Shown in pieces: positions 18,889 to 28,745 of a DNA stretch of 64,000 nt. The notes beneath the pieces are model-generated. The model saw only the letters and a program-made list of their open reading frames with translations. It was not told the DNA's origin and ran no database searches. Position numbers and translations under genes: made by a program. The stretch lies in NCBI RefSeq assembly GCF_002095315.1, contig NZ_MLFN01000009.1, positions 24,131 to 88,130 of the forward strand. Reading direction: 5' to 3'. The DNA is from Pantoea conspicua (GTDB lineage: Bacteria; Pseudomonadota; Gammaproteobacteria; Enterobacterales; Enterobacteriaceae). How positions within the stretch are numbered: the first letter of the stretch is position 1; every line of letters starts with the position of its first letter.

Positions 18889-19662
18889 ATGCAGTCAGGA
18901 CATCGTGCAGTCGGTCTGATTACATTTCTGCTGGTAGTGGTGATTGGAAGTATGCTGATTGCCGCTCTTCATTTCAAAAAGAACGCTGATGCGCTGTGGC
19001 ACATTGTCAGCGAGCAATGTCTTCCCAATCAGCAGAGTCGTGGTGAACCGGCACCCTGCCAGCGGGTCGATCTGCAACATCGCTACGCCACGCTGAAAGA
19101 TATTCACGGTCCGCTGCAATATCTGCTGATCCCGCTCGATAAAATCAGCGGCATGGAAAGCCCGCAGTTAATCAATGCCGCCACGCCCAACTATTTTGCC
19201 TTCGGCTGGCGTGAGCGCCAGCTACTGGCGCAACGACACGGCTCGCCGATTAACGACCGGGTGCTGTCACTGGCGATCAATGCGCAGTATGGGCGAACTC
19301 AGAACCAGCTCCATATTCACCTCTCCTGTTTACGGCCGGATATCCGCCAGCAGCTTGATCAGCTGACACCGCAACTTAATGCACAGTGGCAGACGGCCAT
19401 GCTGCGAAATCATCGCTACGGGTTGCGTGCGCTGACGCCAGCAGAACTGGCACAGCAAAGTGTTTTTATCCGCCTGGCGGATGAGGTGCCACAGGCGCGA
19501 ACGGCGATGGGGAAATATGGTCTGGCGCTGGCGAGTTTGCCCGATGGGCGGCTGGTGCTGATGGCGATTGAGCGTAACTGGCTATTGCTGAACCGCGGTT
19601 CGGCGGAAGAGGTACAGGATCATGACTGCCAGTTAATCCCGCCAATAAAAAAGGCGGCTTAA
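18889..19662 (+). CDS. cdh: CDP-diacylglycerol diphosphatase
   Basis: Cdh hydrolyses CDP-diacylglycerol to CMP and phosphatidic acid at the inner membrane. The 257-residue protein has an N-terminal membrane anchor (VGLITFLLVVVIGSMLIAAL) and the HIT-type catalytic motif HIHLSCLRP at about residues 143-151. Length is close to E. coli Cdh (251). Its last codons overlap the terminator that serves convergent tpiA. Confidence 0.95.
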   Translation: MQSGHRAVGLITFLLVVVIGSMLIAALHFKKNADALWHIVSEQCLPNQQSRGEPAPCQRVDLQHRYATLKDIHGPLQYLLIPLDKISGMESPQLINAATPNYFAFGWRERQLLAQRHGSPINDRVLSLAINAQYGRTQNQLHIHLSCLRPDIRQQLDQLTPQLNAQWQTAMLRNHRYGLRALTPAELAQQSVFIRLADEVPQARTAMGKYGLALASLPDGRLVLMAIERNWLLLNRGSAEEVQDHDCQLIPPIKKAA

Positions 19663-19671
19663 TCAGCCGCC
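19645..19671 (-). terminator. intrinsic terminator of tpiA
   Basis: On the minus strand GGCGGCT...AGCCGCC (19653-19659 with 19665-19671) is followed by TTTTTTATT. It lies just beyond the tpiA stop and overlaps the end of cdh. The plus strand lacks a T-run, so direction is minus. Confidence 0.85.
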
Positions 19672-19693
19672 CTCAGGATGGATACGTTAACGC

Positions 19694-20461
19694 TTAGGCA
19701 TTTTTTGCCGCAGCGGCTGCTTTAACAATCACGGCAAACGCATCGGCTTTCAGTGACGCACCGCCAACCAGCGCGCCATCAATGTCGGGCTGGGTGAACA
19801 GCTCAGCGGCATTTTTGTCGTTAACCGAACCGCCATACTGAATGATGACCTGTTCAGCGATCGCTGCATCTTTCTTCGCGATGTGATCACGAATAAATTT
19901 GTGCACCGCTTGCGCCTGCGCAGGGGTCGCGGATTTGCCGGTACCGATAGCCCAGACGGGCTCATAAGCGATAACCGCGTCTTTAAACGCTTCGGCGCCC
20001 TGCGTTTCCAGCACGGCATCCAGCTGACGCGCGCAAACTTCTTCGGTTTGACCCGCTTCGTTTTCCGCTTCGGTTTCGCCAATGCACAGCACCGGTACCA
20101 GACCCACAGACTTCAGCACTGCATATTTCTTCGCAATGAATTCGTCGCTTTCTTTATGGTAGGTGCGGCGTTCGGAGTGACCGATGATGATGTATTTCGC
20201 ACCGATATCTTTCAGCATCTCGGCAGAAACTTCACCGGTGAAGGCGCCAGACAGGTTAACGTCTACGTTCTGCGCACCCAGTGCGATGTGGCTACCAGAG
20301 ATGGCATGTTTCGCCTGCTCGAGATAGAGGGCTGGCGGTGCAATGGCAACGCCACACCCATCAACGCCGGACAGTTCCCTGCGCAGACCGTCGATCAGTT
20401 CGGCTGTCATCTGCTTGCTGCCATTCAACTTCCAGTTACCCATAACCAGTGGATGTCGCAT
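19694..20461 (-). CDS. tpiA: triosephosphate isomerase
   Basis: TpiA interconverts dihydroxyacetone phosphate and glyceraldehyde 3-phosphate. The 255-residue TIM barrel has Lys11 in GNWKLNG, the catalytic His in IIGHSERR (about residue 95), the catalytic Glu in [12 protein letters not shown] (about 167) and [17 protein letters not shown] at 20461 is the conserved start; the frame continues upstream to 20539 without family similarity. Confidence 0.98.
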   Translation of the reverse strand: MRHPLVMGNWKLNGSKQMTAELIDGLRRELSGVDGCGVAIAPPALYLEQAKHAISGSHIALGAQNVDVNLSGAFTGEVSAEMLKDIGAKYIIIGHSERRTYHKESDEFIAKKYAVLKSVGLVPVLCIGETEAENEAGQTEEVCARQLDAVLETQGAEAFKDAVIAYEPVWAIGTGKSATPAQAQAVHKFIRDHIAKKDAAIAEQVIIQYGGSVNDKNAAELFTQPDIDGALVGGASLKADAFAVIVKAAAAAKNA

Positions 20462-20581
20462 TCTATCCTCCGCATAACGCGATACATGAAAAATCGCTGC
20501 CAGCTGGCAGCGTTGTCTGCCAGACAGTATAGAGATCAAATGTGGCGATGGCTTTGCTTTTCGTCATTTTTGCCCACATCA

Positions 20582-21172
20582 TCAGGGGGTCGCGAGTGCC
20601 AGTTTGACCGGTTCAATGGCAAAGGTTAAGCCCTTATCGCCGTTGTCAGCCACCACAAAACGCAACGCGCCTTCGACGTGAGCATAGTAGGGCGATTCCT
20701 TACCTTCTTTCAGCAATCCATCCAGCTTTTTACGCCCCTCTTCCGCGCTTAATCCCGGCACAAAGAAACGCAGCGAGGCGGTCATATAAGCCAGTGCTTT
20801 CTCCTGTGATGCGCTCTGATCCGGACCTGGCAACGGCAGCCAGGTAATCTGCAACGTTTTGATTTTGCCGGTACCCGGCTCCAGCGCCGTGGAGGCATAC
20901 AGGGTTTCATTAATTTTGCTGGCGGCGCGCGTCAGATTGCTTTTATCACCCCGATTATCGATGGCGCGATATTCCTGCAGCGGCAGCGCCGGGTTTGCCA
21001 GATTATACTTTTCACGAAACTGGCCGATAGTCATATCAAAGGTAGGCGCGCCCGCCAGCAGATAGGGCGCCGCGGGCAGTGCATCGGCACGATCCTGCGG
21101 TTGCGGATCGGCGGCAAATGCCGGAACCGTCAGCGCAAGCGATAACAGCAATGCGCCAGGCAAATTCTTCAT
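20582..21172 (-). CDS. yiiQ: DUF1454 family protein YiiQ
   Basis: A 196-residue exported protein of unknown function. It has a signal peptide (MKNLPGALLLSLALTVPAFA) followed by a charged, alpha/beta-looking domain. It matches YiiQ by position next to tpiA and by the DUF1454 features SKINETLYASTALEPGTGKI and YMTASLRFFVPGLS. Start MKNLPGA at 21172 is chosen over an ATG 33 bases upstream because it begins the signal peptide. Confidence 0.9.
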   Translation of the reverse strand: MKNLPGALLLSLALTVPAFAADPQPQDRADALPAAPYLLAGAPTFDMTIGQFREKYNLANPALPLQEYRAIDNRGDKSNLTRAASKINETLYASTALEPGTGKIKTLQITWLPLPGPDQSASQEKALAYMTASLRFFVPGLSAEEGRKKLDGLLKEGKESPYYAHVEGALRFVVADNGDKGLTFAIEPVKLALATP

Positions 21173-21271
21173 TTTGTCGACCCTAACCAGTAAACTCAGG
21201 CCCAAATTAGAACGGTTTTTATCCGCGAGGTCAAAAGCGCGGCGGCTTTAATTTCTCCGGGGTGATAATGC

Positions 21272-21706
21272 ATGACGTTACAACAATGGTGTTTTTCTTA
21301 TCGGGGCCGGCTGGGGCGACGTGATTTCTGGATCTGGCAGGCCGTGTGGCTGCTGACCACTACCTTATTATTCGTTCTGGCAGGTAACGACTGGCTCGAT
21401 ACGCAGATGGCTGCGTTTGGCGTGGTTTGCCTGCTGTGGCCCGCCAGCGCGGTGCTGGTGAAGCGCCTGCACGATCGTAACCGTCGCGGCTACTGGGGAT
21501 TTTTACTGATCGTCGCCTGGCTGCTGGTGGCGGGGAACTGGAGCATGTTAGAGGGCATCCTGCCGTGGCTGGTGGGACGCGCCATTCCGTTTGTGATACT
21601 GGCGGGATTACTGCTCGATCTCGGCGTGTTTCGCGGCACCCCCGGCGATAACCGGTTTGGTGCCGCGGCGCTGCCCGTGCGTTACTGGCAGGCGGCTCAC
21701 CAGTAA
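21272..21706 (+). CDS. yiiR: DUF805 family membrane protein YiiR
   Basis: A 144-residue inner-membrane protein with about four spans. It opens WCFSYRGRLGRRDFW and contains VKRLHDRNRRGYWG, both hallmarks of DUF805. It corresponds to YiiR of E. coli by order (tpiA-yiiQ-yiiR-fpr). Function is unknown. The last 10 bases overlap the end of convergent fpr. Confidence 0.9.
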   Translation: MTLQQWCFSYRGRLGRRDFWIWQAVWLLTTTLLFVLAGNDWLDTQMAAFGVVCLLWPASAVLVKRLHDRNRRGYWGFLLIVAWLLVAGNWSMLEGILPWLVGRAIPFVILAGLLLDLGVFRGTPGDNRFGAAALPVRYWQAAHQ

Positions 21707-22443
21707 TGTTCGCTGGTGATATGACCCGGCTTACGCTTCAGGTGTTTACGCATCTCGCGCGTCTCCTTAAGCAATTGCTGGGTATCACGCACCATCTGCG
21801 GATTGCCGCACAGCATCACATGGCTGCTGTCAGCATCCAGCGATAATCCCACTGCGCGTTCCAGCTCGCCGTTTTCAATCAGCGCAGGCACGCGACCGGT
21901 GAGCGAACCGGCGATCTGTTCGCGACTGACCACCGTCTGAATATGCAGCTTGTCGTGATAAGTCTGTTGTAACTGCTGCATCAGCGGCAAAAAACTCAGG
22001 TCGGCCGCGTAACGTGCCGCATGAACCAGCACGATATTTTCAAACCGATCCAGCCCTTCGCCTTGCTGAAGCATTGACAGATAGGGACCGATGGCGGTGC
22101 CGGTCGCCAGCATCCACAAGGTCTGGCAGTCGGGCACTTCATCCAGCACAAAGAACCCCGCCGCCTCTTTGGTGACCATCACCTGATCGCCCGGCCGCAG
22201 CGCGTGCAGATGGGGGCTGAGTTTGCCTTCCGGTACCGTGACCAGATAGAACTCCAGCAGGTCATCTTTTGGCGCATTAACATAGGAGTAAGCGCGCTGC
22301 ACACGTTCGCCGTCGATTTCTAACGCCAGCTTGGCAAATTGCCCGGCGATAAAGGGATCAACGGGCGCCTGAACCCGAAGGCTGAACAGCGCATCCGTCC
22401 AGTTTTTCACTTCCTTCACTTCAGCATTGACCCACTCGGCCAT
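21697..22443 (-). CDS. fpr: ferredoxin/flavodoxin--NADP+ reductase
   Basis: Fpr passes electrons between NADPH and flavodoxin or ferredoxin, and in E. coli is induced by SoxRS. The 248-residue product matches E. coli exactly in length. It has the FAD motif RAYSYVNAP, the NADPH loop LATGTAIGPYLSML, CGNPQMV, and the C-terminal aromatic EHYW. Start MAEWVNAEV at 22443; an ATG two codons upstream is possible. Confidence 0.97.
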   Translation of the reverse strand: MAEWVNAEVKEVKNWTDALFSLRVQAPVDPFIAGQFAKLALEIDGERVQRAYSYVNAPKDDLLEFYLVTVPEGKLSPHLHALRPGDQVMVTKEAAGFFVLDEVPDCQTLWMLATGTAIGPYLSMLQQGEGLDRFENIVLVHAARYAADLSFLPLMQQLQQTYHDKLHIQTVVSREQIAGSLTGRVPALIENGELERAVGLSLDADSSHVMLCGNPQMVRDTQQLLKETREMRKHLKRKPGHITSEHYW

Positions 22444-22716
22444 AATCACTCCCTGGTTGTTGATTATTCAGGCAGATGGCTATTTTCGCGACTGCGCCGC
22501 GAGATTGCTACCCTGCCTCCGGACAAAGGCTCTAATCGACAAACTGTTGCGTTACCTTTACAAGCTGGCGCATAAACTTGACGGGCGCAAGTCCGGTCCT
22601 TTTTGGCATCCTCTCGCTTTGTCATTTAATCCTGATATTTTTCCCGCCATAACGAAGCATTCAGCCGGTTAACAGCTGTTTTAACCCCTTTTCTCAGACC
22701 GATATGTTACTCAATC

Positions 22717-23910
22717 ATGAAGAATAAACTGGAAAACCGCCCTTTGCTGGTGATGCTGATTGTGCTGGTGGCGGTCGGACAGATGGCGCAGACCATCTAT
22801 GTCCCGGCAATGGCCGCGATGGCTGACGCACTGCACGTACGCGATGGTGCGCTGCAGCGAGTGATGGCGGCCTATTTAATGACCTATGGCGGATCGCAGC
22901 TGATCTATGGTCCGTTGTCAGACAGCGTTGGACGCCGGCCGGTGATCCTGGCGGGCATGATGATCTTTATGATCGGCGCGATCACCGCGTTGATGGCCAC
23001 GTCGCTTGATATGCTGGTGCTTGGCAGCGCGGTGCAGGGACTGGGAACCGGCGTTGCGGGCGTGATGGCCCGTACCATGCCGCGCGATCTCTACGAGGGA
23101 CACGCGCTGCGCCGTGCCAACAGCCTGCTTAATATGGGGATTCTGGTCAGCCCGCTGCTGGCACCGGTGATTGGCGCACTGCTGACTCAGCTGTTTGGCT
23201 GGCATGCCTGCTTCGCCTTCCTGTTGCTGCTCTGCCTGGCCGTGACCGGCTCGATGGCGCGCTGGCTGCCGGAAACCCGACCCTACAGTGCCGAAGTGAC
23301 GCCGTTCTTTAAACGCTATGTCCGCTTGCTCAGCGACGTCAATTTTGTCCGCTACATTGTGTTGCTGATTGGCGCGCTGGCGGGCATTGCGGTGTTTGAA
23401 TCGAGCTGTGGTGTGTTGCTGGGTGGCGTGCTCGGCCTGAACAGCCTGACCGTCAGTATTCTGTTTATCCTGCCGATTCCTGCCGCCTTTTTTGGTGCCT
23501 GGTTCGCTGGCCGCGAGCAGGGCTCCTGGCACAGCCTGATGTGGTGGGGCGTGAATAGCTGCCTGCTGGCGGGCGTGCTGATGTGGATCCCGGCCTGGTT
23601 CGGCGTAATGAATATCTGGACGCTACTGGTGCCGGCTGCGCTGTTCTTCTTTGGCGCAGGGATGCTGTTTCCACTGGCGACGTCGGGCGCAATGGAACCC
23701 TACGCCTGGCTGGCGGGCAGCGCGGGCGCGCTGATTGGCGGGATGCAGAATCTCGGCTCCGGGCTGGTAGCGTGGTTATCGGCGCTGATGCCGCAACGCG
23801 ATCAGTTCAGCCTCGGTATGCTGATGTTCTTTACCGCGCTGGTGATGCTGCTGTGCTGGTTGCCGCTCTCACGTCAGCCGGAGCGCGGCAACCAGCCGGT
23901 TACAGGATAA
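22717..23910 (+). CDS. emrD: multidrug efflux MFS transporter EmrD
   Basis: EmrD is a 12-span major-facilitator drug/H+ antiporter in the inner membrane. The 397-residue protein has the early VAVGQMAQTIYVP helix, motif A in GPLSDSVGRRP, MARTMPRDLYEG, and LFILPIPAAFFGAWFAG. It closely parallels E. coli EmrD (394), although in E. coli the gene maps elsewhere. It converges on glpX with an 11-base overlap at the stops. Confidence 0.95.
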   Translation: MKNKLENRPLLVMLIVLVAVGQMAQTIYVPAMAAMADALHVRDGALQRVMAAYLMTYGGSQLIYGPLSDSVGRRPVILAGMMIFMIGAITALMATSLDMLVLGSAVQGLGTGVAGVMARTMPRDLYEGHALRRANSLLNMGILVSPLLAPVIGALLTQLFGWHACFAFLLLLCLAVTGSMARWLPETRPYSAEVTPFFKRYVRLLSDVNFVRYIVLLIGALAGIAVFESSCGVLLGGVLGLNSLTVSILFILPIPAAFFGAWFAGREQGSWHSLMWWGVNSCLLAGVLMWIPAWFGVMNIWTLLVPAALFFFGAGMLFPLATSGAMEPYAWLAGSAGALIGGMQNLGSGLVAWLSALMPQRDQFSLGMLMFFTALVMLLCWLPLSRQPERGNQPVTG

Positions 23911-24909
23911 ACGGATGCAGCGCCGGATCTTTACGGTCGAGGTAGTGAATCGACTGGATGCGGCGAATGGTGCGCGACTTACCGCGAATCAGCAGGGTTT
24001 CACTGGTGGCGATATTGCCCTGACGCGTAATGCCCTTCAGCAGGTCGCCACTGGTAATGCCGGTGGCGGCAAACACCACATTGTCGTTGCGCGCCATCTC
24101 ATCCAGCACCAGCACTTTACCCGCTTCAATGCCCATCTCCGCACAGCGCTGCAGCTCCTGCTCGCCGAGTAGACGGTTTTCAGCGCTGTCACCTTTCACG
24201 TGGTGACGCGCCAGCAACCGGCCCTGCATATCCCCATCCAGCGCGCGGATCACCGCCGCGGAGACTACGCCTTCCGGTGCGCCGCCGATGCCATACATCA
24301 CATCCACTTCGCTGTCCGGCATGCAGGTCAGAATAGAGGCTGCCACGTCGCCATCGGGGAAGGTAAAGACCCGCACGCCAGCTGTTGCAGCTGGGCGATC
24401 ACAGCGTCATGACGCGGCTTCGCCAGAATCGACACGGTTAACTGCGCCAGCGGTTTATTCATCGCTATCGCGATATTGCGCAGGTTAGTTTCCAGCGGCA
24501 GGTCGAGGTTGATCTCTCCGCGCGCTGCCGGACCAACAATCAGCTTTTCCATGTACATGTCGGGCGCATGGAGAAAGCTGCCCTTGTCGCCGACCGCCAT
24601 GACCGCCAGGGCGTTCGCCTGACCAAGGGCGGTCATTCGGGTACCCTCGATCGGATCGACCGCGATATCGACAGCATCGCCGCGACCGGTGCCGACTTTC
24701 TCACCGATATAGAGCATCGGCGCTTCATCGATTTCGCCTTCACCGATCACAATCTGACCGTCAATTTCAATCGAGTTGAGTACGTGGCGCATGGCATGGA
24801 CAGCGGCACCGTCGGCCGCATTTTTGTCGCCTCGTCCTAACCAGTGATAGCCTGCCAGTGCGGCAGCTTCGGTTACGCGGGAAAATTCAATCGCAAGTTC
24901 TCGTTTCAT
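23900..24909 (-). pseudogene. glpX: class II fructose-1,6-bisphosphatase GlpX, interrupted by a 1-base frameshift
   Basis: GlpX dephosphorylates fructose 1,6-bisphosphate and is the third gene of glpFKX. From ATG 24909 (MKRELAIEFSRVTE) the frame holds VIGEGEIDEAP and VDPIEGT up to HDAVIAQLQQL. It then shifts at about 24377-24380. The other frame resumes VRVFTFPDGDVAASIL and runs through YGIGGAPEGVV to 23900. One extra G in CTGGCGTG (GG to GGG) restores 336 residues, the E. coli length. Decay or sequencing error cannot be separated here, but the latter is favoured because similar shifts recur in the window. Confidence 0.92.
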
Positions 24910-24971
24910 GGCATCTACCTGACAAAAAACAGGCAGGCAGTGTAACACAGCGGGGCAGCATGGCGGGGAAA

Positions 24972-24999
24972 AGGGCCCGCGACAGCAACGGTCGCGGGC
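24972..24999 (-). terminator. hairpin between glpK and glpX
   Basis: A nine-base GCCCGCGAC/GTCGCGGGC stem (24975-24983 with 24991-24999) lies in the 97-base gap between glpK and glpX. On the minus strand it is followed by CCTTTTCC. It may partly terminate or stabilise the glpFK transcript and so lower glpX expression. Confidence 0.5.
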
Positions 25000-25006
25000 T
25001 TTGATC

Positions 25007-26518
25007 TTACTCTTGTTCTTCCCACGCCTGCGCGCGGGCAACGGCTTTCTTCCAGCCGGCATAACGGAAGTTACGTTCGGTGGTTTCCAGGCTTGGACGG
25101 AATTCACGCTCGATGACCGCTTTCGAGCGGACTTCATCCAGATCCTGCCAGAAGCCGACCGCCAGACCCGCCAGATAAGCCGAACCCAGCGCGGTGACTT
25201 CACGCACTTCCGGACGCTCAACACGGGTGCCGAGGATGTCAGACTGGAACTGCATCAGGAAGTTGTTGGAAACCGCACCACCATCGACACGCAGCGCCTG
25301 CAGGCGAGTGTTAGCATCATTCTGCATCGCTTCCAGCACGTCACGCGTCTGATAAGCGATTGATTCCAGCGTCGCACGGATGATGTGGTTAGCGTTGGCA
25401 CCACGGGTCAGGCCGAAGATAGCACCACGGGCATACGGGTCCCAGTAAGGCGCGCCCAGACCGGTGAAAGCAGGCACCATGTAAACGCCGTTGGTATCTT
25501 TCACCTTCATGGCGAAGTATTCAGAGTCAGCAGCTTCACTGATCAGCTTCATCTCATCGCGCAGCCACTGAATAGAGGCACCACCGATAAACACAGCCCC
25601 TTCCAGTGCATAGTTCACTTCACCGCGCGGGCCACAGGCAATCGTGGTCAGCAGTCCGTGCGTGGAGGTGACCGCTTCGGTGCCGGTGTTCATCAGCATA
25701 AAGCAGCCGGTACCGTAGGTGTTTTTCGCCATGCCAGGCTGTACACAGAGCTGGCCATACAGCGCCGCCTGCTGGTCACCGGCAATACCGGCGATAGGAA
25801 TACGTGTACCGCCTTTACCGCCGATGTTGGTCTGACCATAGACTTCAGAAGAGGACTTCACTTCCGGCAGCATTTCACGCGGGATATCCAGGATATCCAG
25901 CATACGCTGATCCCACTCCAGCTTGTGGATGTTAAACATCATAGTACGGGAGGCGTTGGTATAGTCGGTGATATGCACCCGTCCCTGGGTCATTTTCCAG
26001 ACCAGCCAGGTATCGACGGTACCGAACAGCAGCTCGCCACGTTTCGCACGCTCACGCGAGCCTTCAACGTGATCCAGGATCCACTTCACTTTGGTTCCGG
26101 AGAAATAAGGGTTAATCACCAGACCGGTGGTGTGCTGGATATACTCTTCCAGACCCTCTTTCTTCAGTTTGTGACAGTAGTCAGCGGTGCGGGGATCCTG
26201 CCAGACGATGGCGTTGTAAATCGGCTTGCCGGTCTCTTTTTCCCAGACGATAGCGGTTTCGCGCTGGTTGGTGATACCGATTGCCGCAATCTCATCAGAG
26301 CGGATGTCGGCATGTGCCAGCACTTCAACCAGCGTTGAGCTTTGTGACGCCCAGATATCCATCGGATCATGTTCAACCCAGCCCGCTTTCGGGTAGATCT
26401 GGGTGAATTCGCGCTGCGATACCGCGACGATATTGGAGTCGTGGTCGAGAACGACGGCGCGTGAACTGGTTGTGCCCTGATCGAGCGCGACAATATATTT
26501 TTTATCGGTGGTAGTCAT
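25007..26518 (-). CDS. glpK: glycerol kinase
   Basis: GlpK phosphorylates glycerol to sn-glycerol-3-phosphate, trapping what GlpF admits. The 503-residue FGGY kinase has the phosphate loop [12 protein letters not shown] near the N-terminus, the FGGY signature region [19 protein letters not shown], and [19 protein letters not shown] near the C-terminus. It lies 30 bases downstream of glpF in one operon. Confidence 0.98.
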   Translation of the reverse strand: MTTTDKKYIVALDQGTTSSRAVVLDHDSNIVAVSQREFTQIYPKAGWVEHDPMDIWASQSSTLVEVLAHADIRSDEIAAIGITNQRETAIVWEKETGKPIYNAIVWQDPRTADYCHKLKKEGLEEYIQHTTGLVINPYFSGTKVKWILDHVEGSRERAKRGELLFGTVDTWLVWKMTQGRVHITDYTNASRTMMFNIHKLEWDQRMLDILDIPREMLPEVKSSSEVYGQTNIGGKGGTRIPIAGIAGDQQAALYGQLCVQPGMAKNTYGTGCFMLMNTGTEAVTSTHGLLTTIACGPRGEVNYALEGAVFIGGASIQWLRDEMKLISEAADSEYFAMKVKDTNGVYMVPAFTGLGAPYWDPYARGAIFGLTRGANANHIIRATLESIAYQTRDVLEAMQNDANTRLQALRVDGGAVSNNFLMQFQSDILGTRVERPEVREVTALGSAYLAGLAVGFWQDLDEVRSKAVIEREFRPSLETTERNFRYAGWKKAVARAQAWEEQE

Positions 26519-26548
26519 AAATTCAGTCCTGATGATAAAAGGTGAAAC

Positions 26549-27403
26549 TTACGCTTTACGCTGCTGAGCGCGCGCAACCGGTTTTTCTGCTGGAACACTG
26601 GCCGGTTCCTGAGCGGTACCTGGCAGGTAGCGGGCAATCAGTACACGATAACCGACTGCACCCAGGCAGGCGCCAACCAGCGGGCCAAAAATCGGCACGA
26701 GGAAGTAAGGAATGTCACGACCGCCGGTAAAGGCCACGTTACCCCAGCCTGCCAGCCATGCGAAGATCTTGGGTCCGAAATCACGTGCCGGATTGAGGGC
26801 GAAGCCGGTCAGGGGACCCATCGCGCCACCAATAATCGCCACCAGCAGGCCGATCAACAGCGGCGCCAGCGGACCGCGTGGAATGCCGTTGCCGTCATCC
26901 GTCAGGCCCATGATGACCGCCATTAATACTGCGGTGATCACCATCTCAACCAGGAAAGCCTGGCCCACGCCGATGTGCGGGTTAGGGTAGGTAGAGAAGA
27001 TGCCTGCCAGGTCGAGACTTTCAACGGTGCCGCGCACCATCTGATGGCTCTGCTCATAGTCGATAAACAGGCTGTAGTAGAGGCCGTAGACCAGCGCCGC
27101 AGCACAGAAGGCTCCGGCCACCTGTGAAACGATGTAGGGTACGACTTTACGTCCTTCAAAATTAGCGAACAAGCACAGTGCAACGGTAATCGCCGGATTC
27201 AGATGCGCACCTGAAATGCCAGCGGTAAGGTAGGCAGCCATGGAAACACCCAGGCCCCAGATAATACAGATTTCCCACTGACCGAAGGCGGCACCGGCGA
27301 GTTTCAGCGCAGCCACACAGCCTGCACCAAAGAAAATGATCAAGCCGGTCCCCAGGAATTCGGCAATACACTGACCTTTAAGCGTGTTAGTTGTCTGACT
27401 CAT
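26549..27403 (-). CDS. glpF: glycerol uptake facilitator (aquaglyceroporin)
   Basis: GlpF is the inner-membrane channel for glycerol. The 284-residue protein has six spans and both pore NPA motifs, SGAHLNPAITVAL and ALNPARDFGPK. The Arg after the second NPA belongs to the selectivity filter. It is first in glpFKX. The long 5' region holds a GlpR-type operator. Confidence 0.98.
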   Translation of the reverse strand: MSQTTNTLKGQCIAEFLGTGLIIFFGAGCVAALKLAGAAFGQWEICIIWGLGVSMAAYLTAGISGAHLNPAITVALCLFANFEGRKVVPYIVSQVAGAFCAAALVYGLYYSLFIDYEQSHQMVRGTVESLDLAGIFSTYPNPHIGVGQAFLVEMVITAVLMAVIMGLTDDGNGIPRGPLAPLLIGLLVAIIGGAMGPLTGFALNPARDFGPKIFAWLAGWGNVAFTGGRDIPYFLVPIFGPLVGACLGAVGYRVLIARYLPGTAQEPASVPAEKPVARAQQRKA

Positions 27404-27808
27404 AATAATTGTTCCTGAAGCGAGGTTAAATTTTATCAGTTTTTGTTCTCAGTCCATGAGTCACCCAGCTTTATTGTAGGGCTAATGTGAATTTATCGTT
27501 AACGAACATAAACGAGAAATAGCGAAATCATTTTTTGTGTACTGTGTCATAAAAATGCGCGTTTTCGCGTGTTTCGGTTTTCCTTAATCATCATTCGGCC
27601 CGGATTGCGGTAGTGGGCACGGGCAGCAAAAGCGCAGCCGCAATAAGCGCAGCGGAATCTTAGGGATTGGCTGAAAAGTGTTACAGACTGCGCCCGGTGC
27701 GCCCGCGTTGCTGGACTTGCGGGGTGAGGCTACATACAATCGGGACAACGTTGCTGGCTTACGCTGGCATCATCAACGCCTTGCAGGAATTTAGGAGAGG
27801 TCAGAAAG
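27404..27808. promoter_or_regulatory. divergent glpF / zapB promoter region
   Basis: A 405-base non-coding region. It contains one GlpR-like operator near 27491-27511, AT-rich stretches suited to the glpF promoter, and the zapB RBS (TTAGGAGAGG) at the right end. I see no gene. Exact promoters were not resolved. Confidence 0.6.
27491..27511. promoter_or_regulatory. GlpR operator upstream of glpFKX
   Basis: ATTTATCGTTAACGAACATA matches the GlpR palindrome (ATGTTCGTTAACGAACAT) perfectly in the right half and partly in the left half. It lies about 90 bases upstream of glpF. Repression by GlpR, relieved by glycerol-3-phosphate, is inferred. Confidence 0.65.
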
Positions 27809-28048
27809 ATGTCATTTGAAGTGTTTGAGAAACTGGAAGCGAAAGTACAGCAGGCGATTGATACCATCACCCTGTTGCAGATGGAAATCGAAGAGCTGAA
27901 AGAGCAGAACAACTCACTGCGTAACGATGCGCAACAAGTCGCGGGCAACCACGACGCGCTGATGCGTGAAAATCAGCACCTGAAAGAAGAGCAACACGTA
28001 TGGCAGGAACGTCTGCGTGCATTGCTGGGAAAAATGGAAGAGGTTTGA
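27809..28048 (+). CDS. zapB: cell division protein ZapB
   Basis: ZapB is a small cytoplasmic coiled-coil protein that bundles with ZapA at the Z-ring. The 79-residue sequence is almost all coiled coil: [18 protein letters not shown] starts it, and heptads run through [16 protein letters not shown]. Length is near E. coli (81). RBS TAGGAGAGG precedes it. Confidence 0.97.
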   Translation: MSFEVFEKLEAKVQQAIDTITLLQMEIEELKEQNNSLRNDAQQVAGNHDALMRENQHLKEEQHVWQERLRALLGKMEEV

Positions 28049-28063
28049 AGCCTCAACTGACGT

Positions 28064-28092
28064 GAAAAACGGGTGCTAAGGCACCCGTTTTT
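28064..28092. terminator. bidirectional terminator between zapB and rraA
   Basis: ACGGGTGC (28069-28076) pairs with GCACCCGT (28081-28088) with A-run and T-run flanks on both sides. It serves zapB on the plus strand and rraA on the minus strand. Confidence 0.88.
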
Positions 28093-28103
28093 CATTGCTG
28101 GCG

Positions 28104-28589
28104 TTATTCGAGGTCCAGCGCGTCTTCTGACAGGATGATGCCGGTGTTATCGGCATAGAGATGGTCGCCAGAGAAGAAGGTAACGCCGCCGAAATTGACG
28201 CGCACATCGCTCTCACCAATCCCTTCACCGGCTGCGCCCGCCGGAATCGCCGCGATGGCCTGGATGCCGATCTCCAGCTCTTCCAGCTCATCAACCTGAC
28301 GGACTGAACCGTAGATCACCAGGCCTTCCCACTCATTGGTGGCTGCCAGACGCGCCAGTTGTGCGTCGACCAGTGCGCGACGTACCGAGCCGCCACCATC
28401 AATCACCAGCACCCGACCACGGCCGTTTTCTTCCAGCAGGTCGTAAAGTAAACCGTTGTCTTCAAAGCATTTCACTGTGGTAATCTGACCACCGAATGAA
28501 GTGCGCCCACCAAAATTTGAAAAAAGCGGTTCAACAACATTCACTTCTTCATGGTAGATGTCGCAGAGTTCAGATGTATCGTATTTCAT
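28104..28589 (-). CDS. rraA: ribonuclease E activity regulator RraA
   Basis: RraA binds RNase E and inhibits mRNA decay. The product is 161 residues, the E. coli length. It opens [19 protein letters not shown], with the ring-trimer fold motifs [24 protein letters not shown] and [10 protein letters not shown]. Start 28589 is preceded by AACCCTT-type sequence on the other strand; frames further up to 28706 lack similarity. It sits directly next to hslU, without the menA that separates them in E. coli. Confidence 0.97.
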   Translation of the reverse strand: MKYDTSELCDIYHEEVNVVEPLFSNFGGRTSFGGQITTVKCFEDNGLLYDLLEENGRGRVLVIDGGGSVRRALVDAQLARLAATNEWEGLVIYGSVRQVDELEELEIGIQAIAAIPAGAAGEGIGESDVRVNFGGVTFFSGDHLYADNTGIILSEDALDLE

Positions 28590-28693
28590 AAGGGTTTCGT
28601 CTGTTTGCCACAGGAGCGGTAAGTATATCGCTTTATGCTGATTGTTGGCAAAATCATCAGTGGAAAAAAGCAGCGTTGCATCAAGAGCATGCA

Positions 28694-28721
28694 TAAAAAA
28701 GCCCAACCGGATGGCTGGGCT
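28694..28721 (-). terminator. intrinsic terminator of hslVU
   Basis: On the minus strand AGCCCA...TGGGCT (28700-28705 with 28716-28721) is followed by TTTTTTATGC. It lies 25 bases past the hslU stop. Confidence 0.88.
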
Positions 28722-28745
28722 GTAGAAAAATACTGATCGGCTCGA

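Noticed and set aside
22444..22716. Possible small gene or SoxS box between fpr and emrD
   Set aside because: Short frames there lack RBS and similarity, and I could not find a convincing SoxS site by eye.
25385..26338. Long open frame antisense to glpK (about 317 codons)
   Set aside because: Lies wholly inside the highly conserved glpK on the opposite strand, with no plausible domain; typical of GC-rich codon usage.
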